A DNA stretch of 19,396 bases. Origin: Acidobacteriota bacterium (lineage in GTDB: Bacteria > Acidobacteriota > Terriglobia > Bryobacterales > Bryobacteraceae). Shown here one piece after another: positions 1 through 6,669 of the stretch. Numbering within the stretch: position 1 is the stretch's first letter; each line of letters starts with the position of its first letter. The notes under the pieces are model-generated. The model did no database searches. It saw only the letters and a program-made list of their open reading frames with translations, and had not been told where the DNA came from. The position numbers and the translations under genes were made by a program. Location of the stretch: positions 1 to 19,396 of the forward strand of contig VFZQ01000017.1 of the NCBI GenBank assembly GCA_016871135.1, in the 5' to 3' direction.

Positions 1-263
1 AGCGCCTCCGCGATCAGGTTCCGATTCGCCTGCGTGTTCGTCACCGCGTAGGGCCGGCGCTCCGGTCCGCCAAGCGCGACCGATCCGCCCATCGCCGATA
101 CCACTACGTCCACGCCATCGCACCAGCCGCGCAATGTCTCGGGACGCAACGCATCCACGCCGCCTGCACGCGTCGGCGCCGCGATTTCATGGCCGCGGCC
201 AAACAGCGACGTCATCACTTCCTGCCCGATCACACCTGTCGATCCCGCAAGAAGCACCCGCAT
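1..263 (-). CDS. NAD(P)-binding SDR/epimerase-like protein (partial, C-terminus off the window)
   Basis: Only the first 87 residues are visible; the gene runs off the left edge. The N-terminus MRVLLAGSTGVIGQEV is a beta strand followed by a glycine-rich GxTGxxGQ turn, typical of the Rossmann fold in atypical short-chain dehydrogenases, NAD-dependent epimerases and NmrA-like proteins. Near residues 50-58 the strand DVVVSAMGG matches the position where such enzymes contact the cofactor ribose/adenine. A following VTNTQANRNLIAEA helix is typical of SDR-a5-like members. The ATG at 263 is preceded by AAGG (about 8 bases upstream) and lies 4 bases after the stop of the propeller gene, so the two are probably co-transcribed. 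The substrate cannot be inferred. The fold is fairly certain; the specific function is not. Confidence 0.75.
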   Translation of the reverse strand, partial: MRVLLAGSTGVIGQEVMTSLFGRGHEIAAPTRAGGVDALRPETLRGWCDGVDVVVSAMGGSVALGGPERRPYAVTNTQANRNLIAEA

Positions 264-267
264 CGCG

Positions 268-2391
268 TTACCTTACAACCGCCTTATCAACCGCGTGATT
301 GTCGAACTCATCGGTCACACGCACCGCGACACTAATCTCGCCCGCCGGCCGTTCCACGGTCACGTTATAAGAGTGATCGCGCGCGTCGGAAAGCCTCGTC
401 GTCGGTTCGATGTAGATCCAATCGCCCGCGTTGATGGAGTACTCCGCCTTCGTCAAAATCCCACCCGTATCGGCCGCGGTAAACGCAATCGTCACGTTGT
501 TCCCGCTCGACGTCGCGGCCAGATTCCGAATCACCGGAGGCGTGTTGTCGATCGGGAACGGCTCGCTTTCGAGCGAGTTCGTCAGCCCCTTGCCCGGCGG
601 ATTCGAGGGCGCGTCGGTCGCTGTCACGCGCAGCACGTACTCGCCGTCGGGGAACGCCGACGAGTCGAAGCTGAACATACGCGTCGTCAGATCTTTCTTC
701 AACAGCTTGAATGTCGATTCGTTGCGCCCGCGGATCTCGACCGTGTAGTGAACCGTGTCGCCGTTGGCGTCGCCCGCGCGCCAGCGCGCGCCTTGAAAGC
801 CCTTGGCGCCGTTCATCGTCACACCGCCCGGATCGCTCGACGGCGGCGATGACGACGACTGCGCGCGGCTCGACATCGCCGAAAGCGTCAACGTCGTCGA
901 CGGCGTAATCGTCAGAGACTGGCTCGGGAACCGGTAGTTGGGCGGCGTAATTTCGATACGCTCGATCTTCGGCGCGACGTTGCGCGGTAGATACGCGATC
1001 TCGGCGTTGATCAGCATCGCGTCGTCGCCGGTGAACTTCGCGCGATATTGCAGAAACCGCGCCGATGGCGATGCGATTCGCCCGCTCACCGCGGCCCACG
1101 GACTCCAGTTCTGCTGCGGCCGGTCGAGGTTGCCGCTGCGTGTTTCAAACGTCACACCGCCCGCGGTCTTCGACGTCAGCCGGCCCCACTCGGCGAACCA
1201 TCCGGCGTCGAGCACTTCGCTTTCCAACACGCCGTCTTTCTCAATCCCTGGCCCGATCTGAAACAGCTTGCCGATGTTGCCCGTCGCCGCGTAAATCGCG
1301 CCGTCGGCGTCGTTGGTCAGCGCCGTCACCTGTGTAGGCGCAAGGTTCAGAAGTTTGGTCGAAAGCAGATCGCTGTCGACGCGGTAGATCGAGCCCTTGT
1401 TGCCCGTGCCCAGGATCGGCTTTCCCGCTTTGTCGAACGTGATCGCGTAGACAATCTCGTTGGCATCGGACCACACGCGCGACGGAAAGCCATCGGGCGC
1501 GATCCGTACGACTTCGCTGCCGCCGCTCACCGAACTCGGCGTCAATGTCGGCGGAGGCACAACCGGCCGCGCACCGGCCGGGGCTGCACCGCCGGCGGGC
1601 GCGGGCGCTGTCACCGGTGCGGCCGCGGGAGCCGGTGGCGGCGCAGGCAGCGATGCCGCCGGTTTGTTGCCGACCGCCGCGACATAGATCGATCCGTCCG
1701 GCGCGATCGCCAGCGCCGTTACTTCGCGCCGGCCCGCCTGGTATAAAACAAATCCTTGTCCGGTTGGAGTAATACGCGTGACCAGCCCGCCGGGCTCGGT
1801 GCCCGCGATCACATTGCCACTTGCGTCAACCACCAGGGATCGCGCGTGCTCCTCTTCCGTTTTGAAGAACACCGAACCCTGCCCTTGCGGTGTGACTTTG
1901 TGGATCTCGCCCTTGTCGCCCGAGGCGATGTAGAGATTGCCGGCCTTGTCGAACGCCATCGCCCAGATGTACTTGGTTTTCGGATCGTAGAAGACATCGC
2001 TGCCGCGATAGACCTTGCCGTCCGGTGCGGTCGCCGCATAAACACGGCCCGCGCCATCGAGCGCGATCGCCTGTATCTGCAAGCCCGGCAACTCGGCGAC
2101 GGTGCGCGTCTGCCCGTTGCGCGTCGCGAAGACCTTGGTCGTCGCCGCGCCCGGATTGCCGCCGCCCGAATAGATCGTCCCATCCGGTCCGCGCGCGATC
2201 GTCCACAGATAGGACACCGACGGATCGTTCAACTCGCGCAGCGCCGGCGCAAGCGTGACGCGTCCGTCGCTGCGCACCGAAAGCCGCGTCAACGTCGCTT
2301 TATCGTGATCCTCCTTCGAGGTCAGCGTCCAGAAATGAGTATCGACGGCGAACGCCGCCCCAACAACCAGCACGGAGAAAAGAAGGCGCAT
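268..2391 (-). CDS. Secreted beta-propeller protein with C-terminal beta-sandwich domains
   Basis: A 707-residue protein with a signal peptide (MRLLFSVLVVGAAFA) and no catalytic motif that I recognise. From about residue 55 to 370 it repeats blades of the form hydrophobic-A-x-D-x-x-G-x-[IL]-Y-x-[AG]-[ATS], for example IARGPDGTIYSGG, IALDGAGRVYAAT, MAFDKAGNLYIAS, LAIAPDGSIYVAA and ALTNDADGAIYAAT. This is NHL/SMP-30-like propeller architecture. A Pro/Ala-rich stretch at about 238-285 interrupts the propeller. The C-terminal third is all-beta with fibronectin/Ig-like signatures, including DGEYVLRVTATD, IDNTPPVI and VAVRVTDEFDN. It starts 9 bases after the stop of the S55 gene and ends 4 bases before the NAD-binding gene, indicating an operon. 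There is no clear Shine-Dalgarno, which fits translational coupling. It is probably a periplasmic or surface binding/scaffold protein; the ligand is unknown. Confidence 0.8.
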   Translation of the reverse strand: MRLLFSVLVVGAAFAVDTHFWTLTSKEDHDKATLTRLSVRSDGRVTLAPALRELNDPSVSYLWTIARGPDGTIYSGGGNPGAATTKVFATRNGQTRTVAELPGLQIQAIALDGAGRVYAATAPDGKVYRGSDVFYDPKTKYIWAMAFDKAGNLYIASGDKGEIHKVTPQGQGSVFFKTEEEHARSLVVDASGNVIAGTEPGGLVTRITPTGQGFVLYQAGRREVTALAIAPDGSIYVAAVGNKPAASLPAPPPAPAAAPVTAPAPAGGAAPAGARPVVPPPTLTPSSVSGGSEVVRIAPDGFPSRVWSDANEIVYAITFDKAGKPILGTGNKGSIYRVDSDLLSTKLLNLAPTQVTALTNDADGAIYAATGNIGKLFQIGPGIEKDGVLESEVLDAGWFAEWGRLTSKTAGGVTFETRSGNLDRPQQNWSPWAAVSGRIASPSARFLQYRAKFTGDDAMLINAEIAYLPRNVAPKIERIEITPPNYRFPSQSLTITPSTTLTLSAMSSRAQSSSSPPSSDPGGVTMNGAKGFQGARWRAGDANGDTVHYTVEIRGRNESTFKLLKKDLTTRMFSFDSSAFPDGEYVLRVTATDAPSNPPGKGLTNSLESEPFPIDNTPPVIRNLAATSSGNNVTIAFTAADTGGILTKAEYSINAGDWIYIEPTTRLSDARDHSYNVTVERPAGEISVAVRVTDEFDNHAVDKAVVR

Positions 2392-2400
2392 GATGATGAG

Positions 2401-4209
2401 TTATTTGACTGTCAAACGAAGGGACTGATTACCCGTGATCACGTAGTCGAACTGCGACGACTGCTCGGCCACCGGAGTCTCCGGCGCGGCGATAAACAGA
2501 CGGCTGTTCGACCGTCCGTTCTGCATCACGTTGAGCACCGAGCTCGGCAGATTCGGCAGCGTTTTGTCTTCGGTGAAGATCGTCGGCCGGGGCTGCACGA
2601 TCGCTGCGTACAAGCGGTTATTCGCGCGTTCCTGATTCAGGAGATTCACGGTCTGCGAAAGGTCCATGAAGCGGTTGGCCAGCGGCGTCATCGATTGCAT
2701 CAGGTTCATCGCCGTGGCATCGCTCAACTGAATGCGATAGTTGCCCGCGGCCAATCCCTGCGGCACTTTCAGCTTGATCTCGCGCTCGATCCGCCCGCCG
2801 CGGTACGGCCGCAGGAAGGCTTTCAAAGTAATCTCTTCGCCCGGCGAAACTTCGCTCTTGGCCAGCCATGCGCCTTCAATCGCCGCCGTCCGCCGCTCGG
2901 GAATCAGATCGACAACAAGCTCGACCTTCCCCACATCCGGCATCTTGATCGCGTTCGCGAACAGCTTCGAAACCTTATCGCCGAACCACAGCGCCGATTG
3001 CAGCGCGGGCGGCACCGGCGAATCGGCGGGTGCTTGCAGTGTCGCCAGATCCAACTTCTGCCCGCTCGACAGGTTGACGTTCGCCTTGATCCGGTACGTC
3101 GTGTCGTCGGCGAATTCGTTCATGCCGGAGATCGCGTTGAACATGCCGATCATCATGAGCTGCGCGGTGAACTTCTGATTCTCGATCACCGAATAATTCA
3201 GCTCCTTCGTCTTGAACGGATTACCCTTCGCATCCAGCGACCGCAGCTTCAGATTCACCGGAATCGTCTTCGGTTTTTGACCCAGGCGGCCCAGCATGCC
3301 CAGATGCCGGTCCTGCGTGAACGCGCCAACCAGATCGGTGGCGTTTGAAATTTTGGTCGGCGTGAACGCCGACGCGAGCGTCCACAGGATCTCGCCCTTT
3401 GCCATCGGCATGTTCACCGGGCCGACGTTCAGAAACGCGTGGCCGCAGATGTAGACGCGGTCGCCGTCGTTGTAGGTCACCGTGCAGCCGCTGGTGATGT
3501 CGACGTCGCCCGAAACAAGAATCATCGATACTGTGTCACCCGGCTGCAGCGACGTCTTCCAGTCGGGCGCCAGCGTTGTCGACCGCAGTGCCGCTGTCGA
3601 ACCGCCCTGCACCAGCGTCGCGCCGAGTTGGGTCTTGAAGATTCCGCCGAAGTAACGCAGTGTTTCCGCGGTTGCGCCGGAGATCGTCAACGGCGTGTCG
3701 ATTGGGTGCATCAACAGCGGTTCGCTGGCCGAAACGGGCGTACCGTTCAACAGCTCCGCCGGGACTTCCACCGCCGCGCGCGTCGGCGGTTTCGACTGAT
3801 CGAGTTCGTCGATTTCGAGCATCTCTTCGATCGGAGTAATGCCGCAGATCGCGTCGGGCGAGAATACCGAAAGCCGCAGCGCGATCGCGCCGATCAGCTT
3901 GCCGTCGATGTAGACCGGGCTGCCGCTCATGCCGCCGGCGACGTTGGTGCGCTCGGCGCGACCGCCCATCTTGCCGAGGATGACGTTCGATTTCGGCCCG
4001 TTGGCGTTCTTCCAAACACCGATAATCTCGACCGGCACGGGTTCTGGATTCGTGCCTTCGAACACCGTCCACGCCGTGGCCTTCATGCCGCGTTTCAGTT
4101 GGCTGACGGGCATGATCGGTGGCTTGCCGGACTTCGGCCGCTGCGGCGTTTGCTGCTGCGCAAACGCTAGCGCGCAGGCTAATACGAATGAGACGAACTT
4201 CGGAGTCAT
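2401..4209 (-). CDS. Secreted SpoIVB/S55-type serine peptidase homologue
   Basis: This 602-residue protein has an N-terminal signal peptide (MTPKFVSFVLACALAFAQ). I place the start at the ATG at 4209 because AAAGG lies 7 bases upstream and a signal peptide follows at once; the frame stays open to 4365, but the extra residues look non-coding. The motif GGMSGSPVYIDGK (Ser95 the presumed nucleophile) is followed by CGITPIEEMLE. Later come GDRVYICGHAFL (His257 the presumed base) and DRHLGMLGRLG. These blocks match peptidase family S55, the SpoIVB sporulation-signalling protease, but in a different order from SpoIVB. There is no PDZ domain, and the C-terminal ~250 residues are beta-rich and unassigned. 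A role in spore formation is unlikely in this kind of organism. It probably acts in the periplasm, and the substrate is unknown. First gene of a minus-strand run with the propeller protein. Confidence 0.85.
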   Translation of the reverse strand: MTPKFVSFVLACALAFAQQQTPQRPKSGKPPIMPVSQLKRGMKATAWTVFEGTNPEPVPVEIIGVWKNANGPKSNVILGKMGGRAERTNVAGGMSGSPVYIDGKLIGAIALRLSVFSPDAICGITPIEEMLEIDELDQSKPPTRAAVEVPAELLNGTPVSASEPLLMHPIDTPLTISGATAETLRYFGGIFKTQLGATLVQGGSTAALRSTTLAPDWKTSLQPGDTVSMILVSGDVDITSGCTVTYNDGDRVYICGHAFLNVGPVNMPMAKGEILWTLASAFTPTKISNATDLVGAFTQDRHLGMLGRLGQKPKTIPVNLKLRSLDAKGNPFKTKELNYSVIENQKFTAQLMMIGMFNAISGMNEFADDTTYRIKANVNLSSGQKLDLATLQAPADSPVPPALQSALWFGDKVSKLFANAIKMPDVGKVELVVDLIPERRTAAIEGAWLAKSEVSPGEEITLKAFLRPYRGGRIEREIKLKVPQGLAAGNYRIQLSDATAMNLMQSMTPLANRFMDLSQTVNLLNQERANNRLYAAIVQPRPTIFTEDKTLPNLPSSVLNVMQNGRSNSRLFIAAPETPVAEQSSQFDYVITGNQSLRLTVK

Positions 4210-4519
4210 GACTCGACCTTTGACTCCATTATGCGCAGGTTTCAACACGACAGCTTCAGTCCAAACTGTATTTGCCGCGGATCGCCCACCGTTACAATAC
4301 CCCAGCGTATTCGACCGTGACCGAGTATGCGCCCAGAGGTAGGTTCGAAAGAGGAACTCTCCCAACTCCGCCGAACGGGCCTTTTATTCAAAATTGGTCG
4401 AGTCGTTGTAGGCGACAACGAAGTTCCCGCTGATGATCTGCGCGATCAGCGAACTGGTGCTCAACAACAACGAAAGAGTCCCTGACAGAAAAGGCTCCCA
4501 GCAAGTCGAACGAGTTATT
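4210..4519. other. Intergenic region between S55 gene and tRNA-Cys
   Basis: About 310 bases without a gene that I trust. It must hold the promoter of the S55-propeller operon; a CATAAT hexamer on the minus strand at 4228-4233 is the only -10-like match I saw, and it sits very close to the ribosome binding site. A perfect 7-bp hairpin lies at 4403-4421 (TCGTTGT, 5-base loop, ACAACGA) with no clear T-tract. A short minus-strand frame ending with TAA at 4384-4386 reads plausibly as protein in its last residues, but it has only TTG codons as possible starts and runs into the tRNA. Confidence 0.5.
4217..4221 (-). promoter_or_regulatory. Ribosome binding site fixing the S55 gene start
   Basis: AAAGG on the minus strand, 7 bases before the ATG at 4209. 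It supports the shorter protein beginning with a signal peptide over the in-frame ATG at 4365. Confidence 0.6.
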
Positions 4520-4594
4520 TGGAGGTGCGGGTCGGGATCGAACCGACGAATAAGGGTTTTGCAGACCCTGGCCTTACCACTTGGCTACCGCACC
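4520..4594 (-). tRNA. tRNA-Cys (anticodon GCA), CCA encoded
   Basis: The minus strand folds into a complete cloverleaf. The 7-bp acceptor is GGTGCGG/CCGCACC and the D-arm is GCC/GGC with loop AAGTGGTAA. The anticodon stem AGGGT/ACCCT carries loop CTGCAAA (anticodon GCA). The T-arm is GTCGG/CCGAC with loop TTCGATC. The discriminator base is U, a known identity element for cysteinyl-tRNA synthetase, and CCA is encoded at 4520-4522. Length is 75 bases including CCA. All stems pair without mismatch, so it should be functional. Confidence 0.97.
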
Positions 4595-4607
4595 TTGTTG
4601 TCTATGA

Positions 4608-4613
4608 AGTATA
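4608..4613 (-). promoter_or_regulatory. Candidate -10 box of tRNA-Cys
   Basis: TATACT on the minus strand, 13 bases before the mature 5' end of tRNA-Cys. It matches the sigma-70 -10 consensus at five of six positions and is well placed. I could not find a convincing -35 element at 16-18 bases spacing. Confidence 0.45.
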
Positions 4614-4660
4614 GGTTATCGCAGAACAGGCCTCGACTCAAAATCGAAGGCGTGCCATCT

Positions 4661-4687
4661 TTGCCGACCCGCCCCCGGTGCAATAAT
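4661..4687 (+). promoter_or_regulatory. Candidate promoter of the ytxH-P5C dehydrogenase pair
   Basis: TTGCCG at 4661-4666 and AATAAT at 4682-4687, preceded by TGC (an extended -10 TGn), lie just upstream of the YtxH-like gene. The spacer of 15 bases is short, but the extended -10 could compensate. A strong GAGGAGA ribosome binding site follows, so the leader would be very short. Pattern match only. Confidence 0.35.
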
Positions 4688-4706
4688 CAAATCGAGGAGA
4701 ACTAAC

Positions 4707-4970
4707 ATGGCAAGAGAAAGCAGTGACAAAGTAGTGTGGTTCCTGGCAGGAGCCGCCATTGGAGCCGCCGTCGCGTTGCTCTACGCACCCGCAAGCGGGG
4801 AAGAGACCCGCGCCAAGCTGCGCGAACGCGCCAGCGAAGGCAAAGACCTTCTCGCCGACCGTGGGCGCGACCTGATGGAACGCGGCCGCGAGCTCTACGA
4901 CAAAGGCCGCACACTCGCCGACGAAGCCGCCGACATGTTCGAACGCGGCAAGAAACTCGTCGAAGGCTAA
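4707..4970 (+). CDS. YtxH-like small membrane-anchored protein
   Basis: This 87-residue protein begins with a hydrophobic, glycine/alanine-rich segment (about residues 8-27, VVWFLAGAAIGAAVALLYAP) and the PxSGEETRxKL sequence typical of the YtxH/gas-vesicle-like family. The rest is a highly charged helix with 7-residue periodicity: RGRDLME, RGRELYD, KGRTLAD, EAADMFE, RGKKLVE. YtxH proteins are associated with the envelope and general stress in other bacteria, but their biochemical role is unknown. GAGGAGA lies about 8 bases before the ATG. The stop is one base before the start of the P5C dehydrogenase gene, so both are almost certainly on one mRNA. No function linking the two is established. 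Confidence 0.85.
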   Translation: MARESSDKVVWFLAGAAIGAAVALLYAPASGEETRAKLRERASEGKDLLADRGRDLMERGRELYDKGRTLADEAADMFERGKKLVEG

Positions 4971-4971
4971 G

Positions 4972-6534
4972 ATGTCCGCCCTGCAACTGTCGGCGTACGC
5001 CAACGAAGCGTACGCCGATTTCACTCAGCCCGCTAACCGGCGCGCGCAAGAGGAAGCGCTGCAAACCGTCCGCGTTCAACTCGGAAGAACGTACAACAAC
5101 CACATCGCGGGCCGGGCGTCGTCGACCGGCCAGTGGCTCGATTCGGTGAATCCCTCAAAGCCCTCGGAGTTGATCGGTCGTCACGCAAAATGTTCCGTCG
5201 ATCAAGCCATTCAGGCAGTCGACGACGCCTTTGCCTTCTTCCCCGAGTGGAGCCGCACGTCCGTCGAAAGACGCGTCGAGATCATCGTCGAAGCGGCCGC
5301 GATTCTTCGCCGGCGCAAATTTGAGTTCAACGCGTGGCTCATTCTTGAATCCGGCAAATCGTGGGTCGAAGCCGAAGCCGACACCTGCGAGGCCATCGAC
5401 TTCTGCGAATACTACGCGCGCCAGATGCTGCGCTGGGCCAAGCCCGATCCCATCGTGCAAATGCCCGGCGAGCGCAATGATCTCGTCTACCTGCCGCTCG
5501 GCGTTGGCGTAGTGATTCCGCCCTGGAATTTCCCGCTCGCGATTTTGGCCGGCACGACCGTCGCCGCGCTGGTTTGCGGCAACACGGTCGTGCTGAAGCC
5601 GTCGAGCGAGACGCCGGTGATCGCCGCCAAGTTCGTCGAAGTGCTGCGCGAAGCCGGCCTGCCCGATCGCGCGCTCGCGCTTTGCGTGGGCAGCGGCGGC
5701 GAAGTCGGCGACGCCCTCGTCTCTCATCCGAAGACGCGCTTCATTTCGTTCACCGGGTCGCGCGAGGTCGGTCTGCACATCAACGAACTTGCCGCGAAGC
5801 CGGCCAAAGGCTGCATCTGGATTCGCCGCGTGGTCGCCGAGATGGGTGGCAAGGACGCGATCCTCGTCGACGACGACTGCGACCTCGAAGCGGCCGCCAC
5901 CGGCGTCGTGCAGGCGGCGTTCGGCTATCAGGGGCAGAAGTGTTCGGCCTGTTCGCGCGCTATCGTGCATGAGAACGTCTACGATCGTTTTCTCGAACTC
6001 GTGAAAGAGAAGACGGAGCGCCTGTCGATCGGCGCGGCCGAAGATCCCTCCAATGCGATGGGCCCGGTCATCTCGGCCAAGGCGCGAAAGACCATCGAGA
6101 GTTATATCGAAGCCGGCAAGACGGAAGGTCGCCTGATTACGGGCGGCGCGCCGGCCCCCGGCGACGGTTATTTTCTGAACCCCACGATCATCGCCGATGT
6201 CGATCGCTCCGCGCGCATCTTTCAGGAAGAGATCTTCGGCCCGGTGCTCGCGGTGACGAAAGCGTCCAGCTTCGATCACGCCATCGAACTTGTCAACGAC
6301 AGCGACTACGGACTCACCGGCGCCGTCTACACCAACGACGCCGCCAAGCTCGAAAGGGCTCGCCGCGAGTTCCACGTCGGCAATCTCTATTTGAACCGCA
6401 AATGCACCGGCGCGATGGTCGGCGCGCACCCGTTCGGTGGCTTCAACATGTCCGGCACCGATTCGAAAGCCGGCGGCCCGGACTACCTGCTGCAGTTTCT
6501 CCAAGCCAAGTCCATCGCCGAGAAGGTGCGATAA
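4972..6534 (+). CDS. pruA: L-glutamate gamma-semialdehyde (1-pyrroline-5-carboxylate) dehydrogenase
   Basis: This 520-residue enzyme of the aldehyde dehydrogenase superfamily is the length of the monofunctional RocA/PruA type. It would oxidise glutamate gamma-semialdehyde, in equilibrium with 1-pyrroline-5-carboxylate, to glutamate with NAD+. That is the last step of proline and arginine breakdown in the cytoplasm. Visible motifs are PPWNFPLAI and VVLKPSSETP (cofactor site), FTGSREVG, the general-base Glu290 in EMGGKD, and nucleophile Cys324 in GYQGQKCSACSRAIV. That last block is characteristic of the RocA group, as is EEIFGPVLAV near the C-terminus. All catalytic residues are present. No proline dehydrogenase gene is next to it; instead it follows the YtxH-like gene by one base and probably depends on its ribosome binding site region. 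A strong terminator follows. Confidence 0.92.
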   Translation: MSALQLSAYANEAYADFTQPANRRAQEEALQTVRVQLGRTYNNHIAGRASSTGQWLDSVNPSKPSELIGRHAKCSVDQAIQAVDDAFAFFPEWSRTSVERRVEIIVEAAAILRRRKFEFNAWLILESGKSWVEAEADTCEAIDFCEYYARQMLRWAKPDPIVQMPGERNDLVYLPLGVGVVIPPWNFPLAILAGTTVAALVCGNTVVLKPSSETPVIAAKFVEVLREAGLPDRALALCVGSGGEVGDALVSHPKTRFISFTGSREVGLHINELAAKPAKGCIWIRRVVAEMGGKDAILVDDDCDLEAAATGVVQAAFGYQGQKCSACSRAIVHENVYDRFLELVKEKTERLSIGAAEDPSNAMGPVISAKARKTIESYIEAGKTEGRLITGGAPAPGDGYFLNPTIIADVDRSARIFQEEIFGPVLAVTKASSFDHAIELVNDSDYGLTGAVYTNDAAKLERARREFHVGNLYLNRKCTGAMVGAHPFGGFNMSGTDSKAGGPDYLLQFLQAKSIAEKVR

Positions 6535-6543
6535 TAGCGGATA

Positions 6544-6560
6544 CCTCGCCACAAGCGAGG
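6544..6560 (+). other. Small hairpin after the P5C dehydrogenase gene
   Basis: CCTCGC, loop CACAA, GCGAGG: a perfect 6-bp stem just after the stop codon with no T-tract. It may stabilise the mRNA 3' end or be incidental. Confidence 0.35.
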
Positions 6561-6605
6561 GCTGCACGATTCCAAGCAAGAGATCAACTCTGACCGACTT
6601 GCCGG

Positions 6606-6632
6606 AAAAGGCGCTCCACCGGAGCGCCTTTT
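6606..6632 (+). terminator. Rho-independent terminator after P5C dehydrogenase
   Basis: A perfect 12-bp inverted repeat, AAAAGGCGCTCC, loop ACC, GGAGCGCCTTTT, continuing as CCTTT. The GC-rich core ends in a T-run on the plus strand and, by symmetry, on the minus strand. It lies only 37 bases before the sulfatase start codon. Confidence 0.88.
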
Positions 6633-6669
6633 CCTTTGGCGCCGCCCGCGTGGTAACGTTTCTCCAAGC

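Noticed and set aside
1545..1680. GC-rich quasi-repetitive DNA in the propeller gene
   Set aside because: It only encodes the Pro/Ala-rich linker; there is no regular repeat unit and no sign of a mobile or CRISPR element.
1756..3348. A 530-codon plus-strand open frame
   Set aside because: It is antisense to the propeller and S55 genes, has an Arg/His/Gln-heavy composition and shows no domain; it is a shadow of the real genes.
4210..4365. N-terminal extension of the S55 protein to the ATG at 4365
   Set aside because: The added residues have no protein-like pattern and would bury a clear signal peptide; the ATG at 4209 has a well-placed AAAGG.
4433..4705. A 90-codon plus-strand frame across the tRNA region
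   Set aside because: It runs through the antisense of a perfect tRNA-Cys and has no ribosome binding site.
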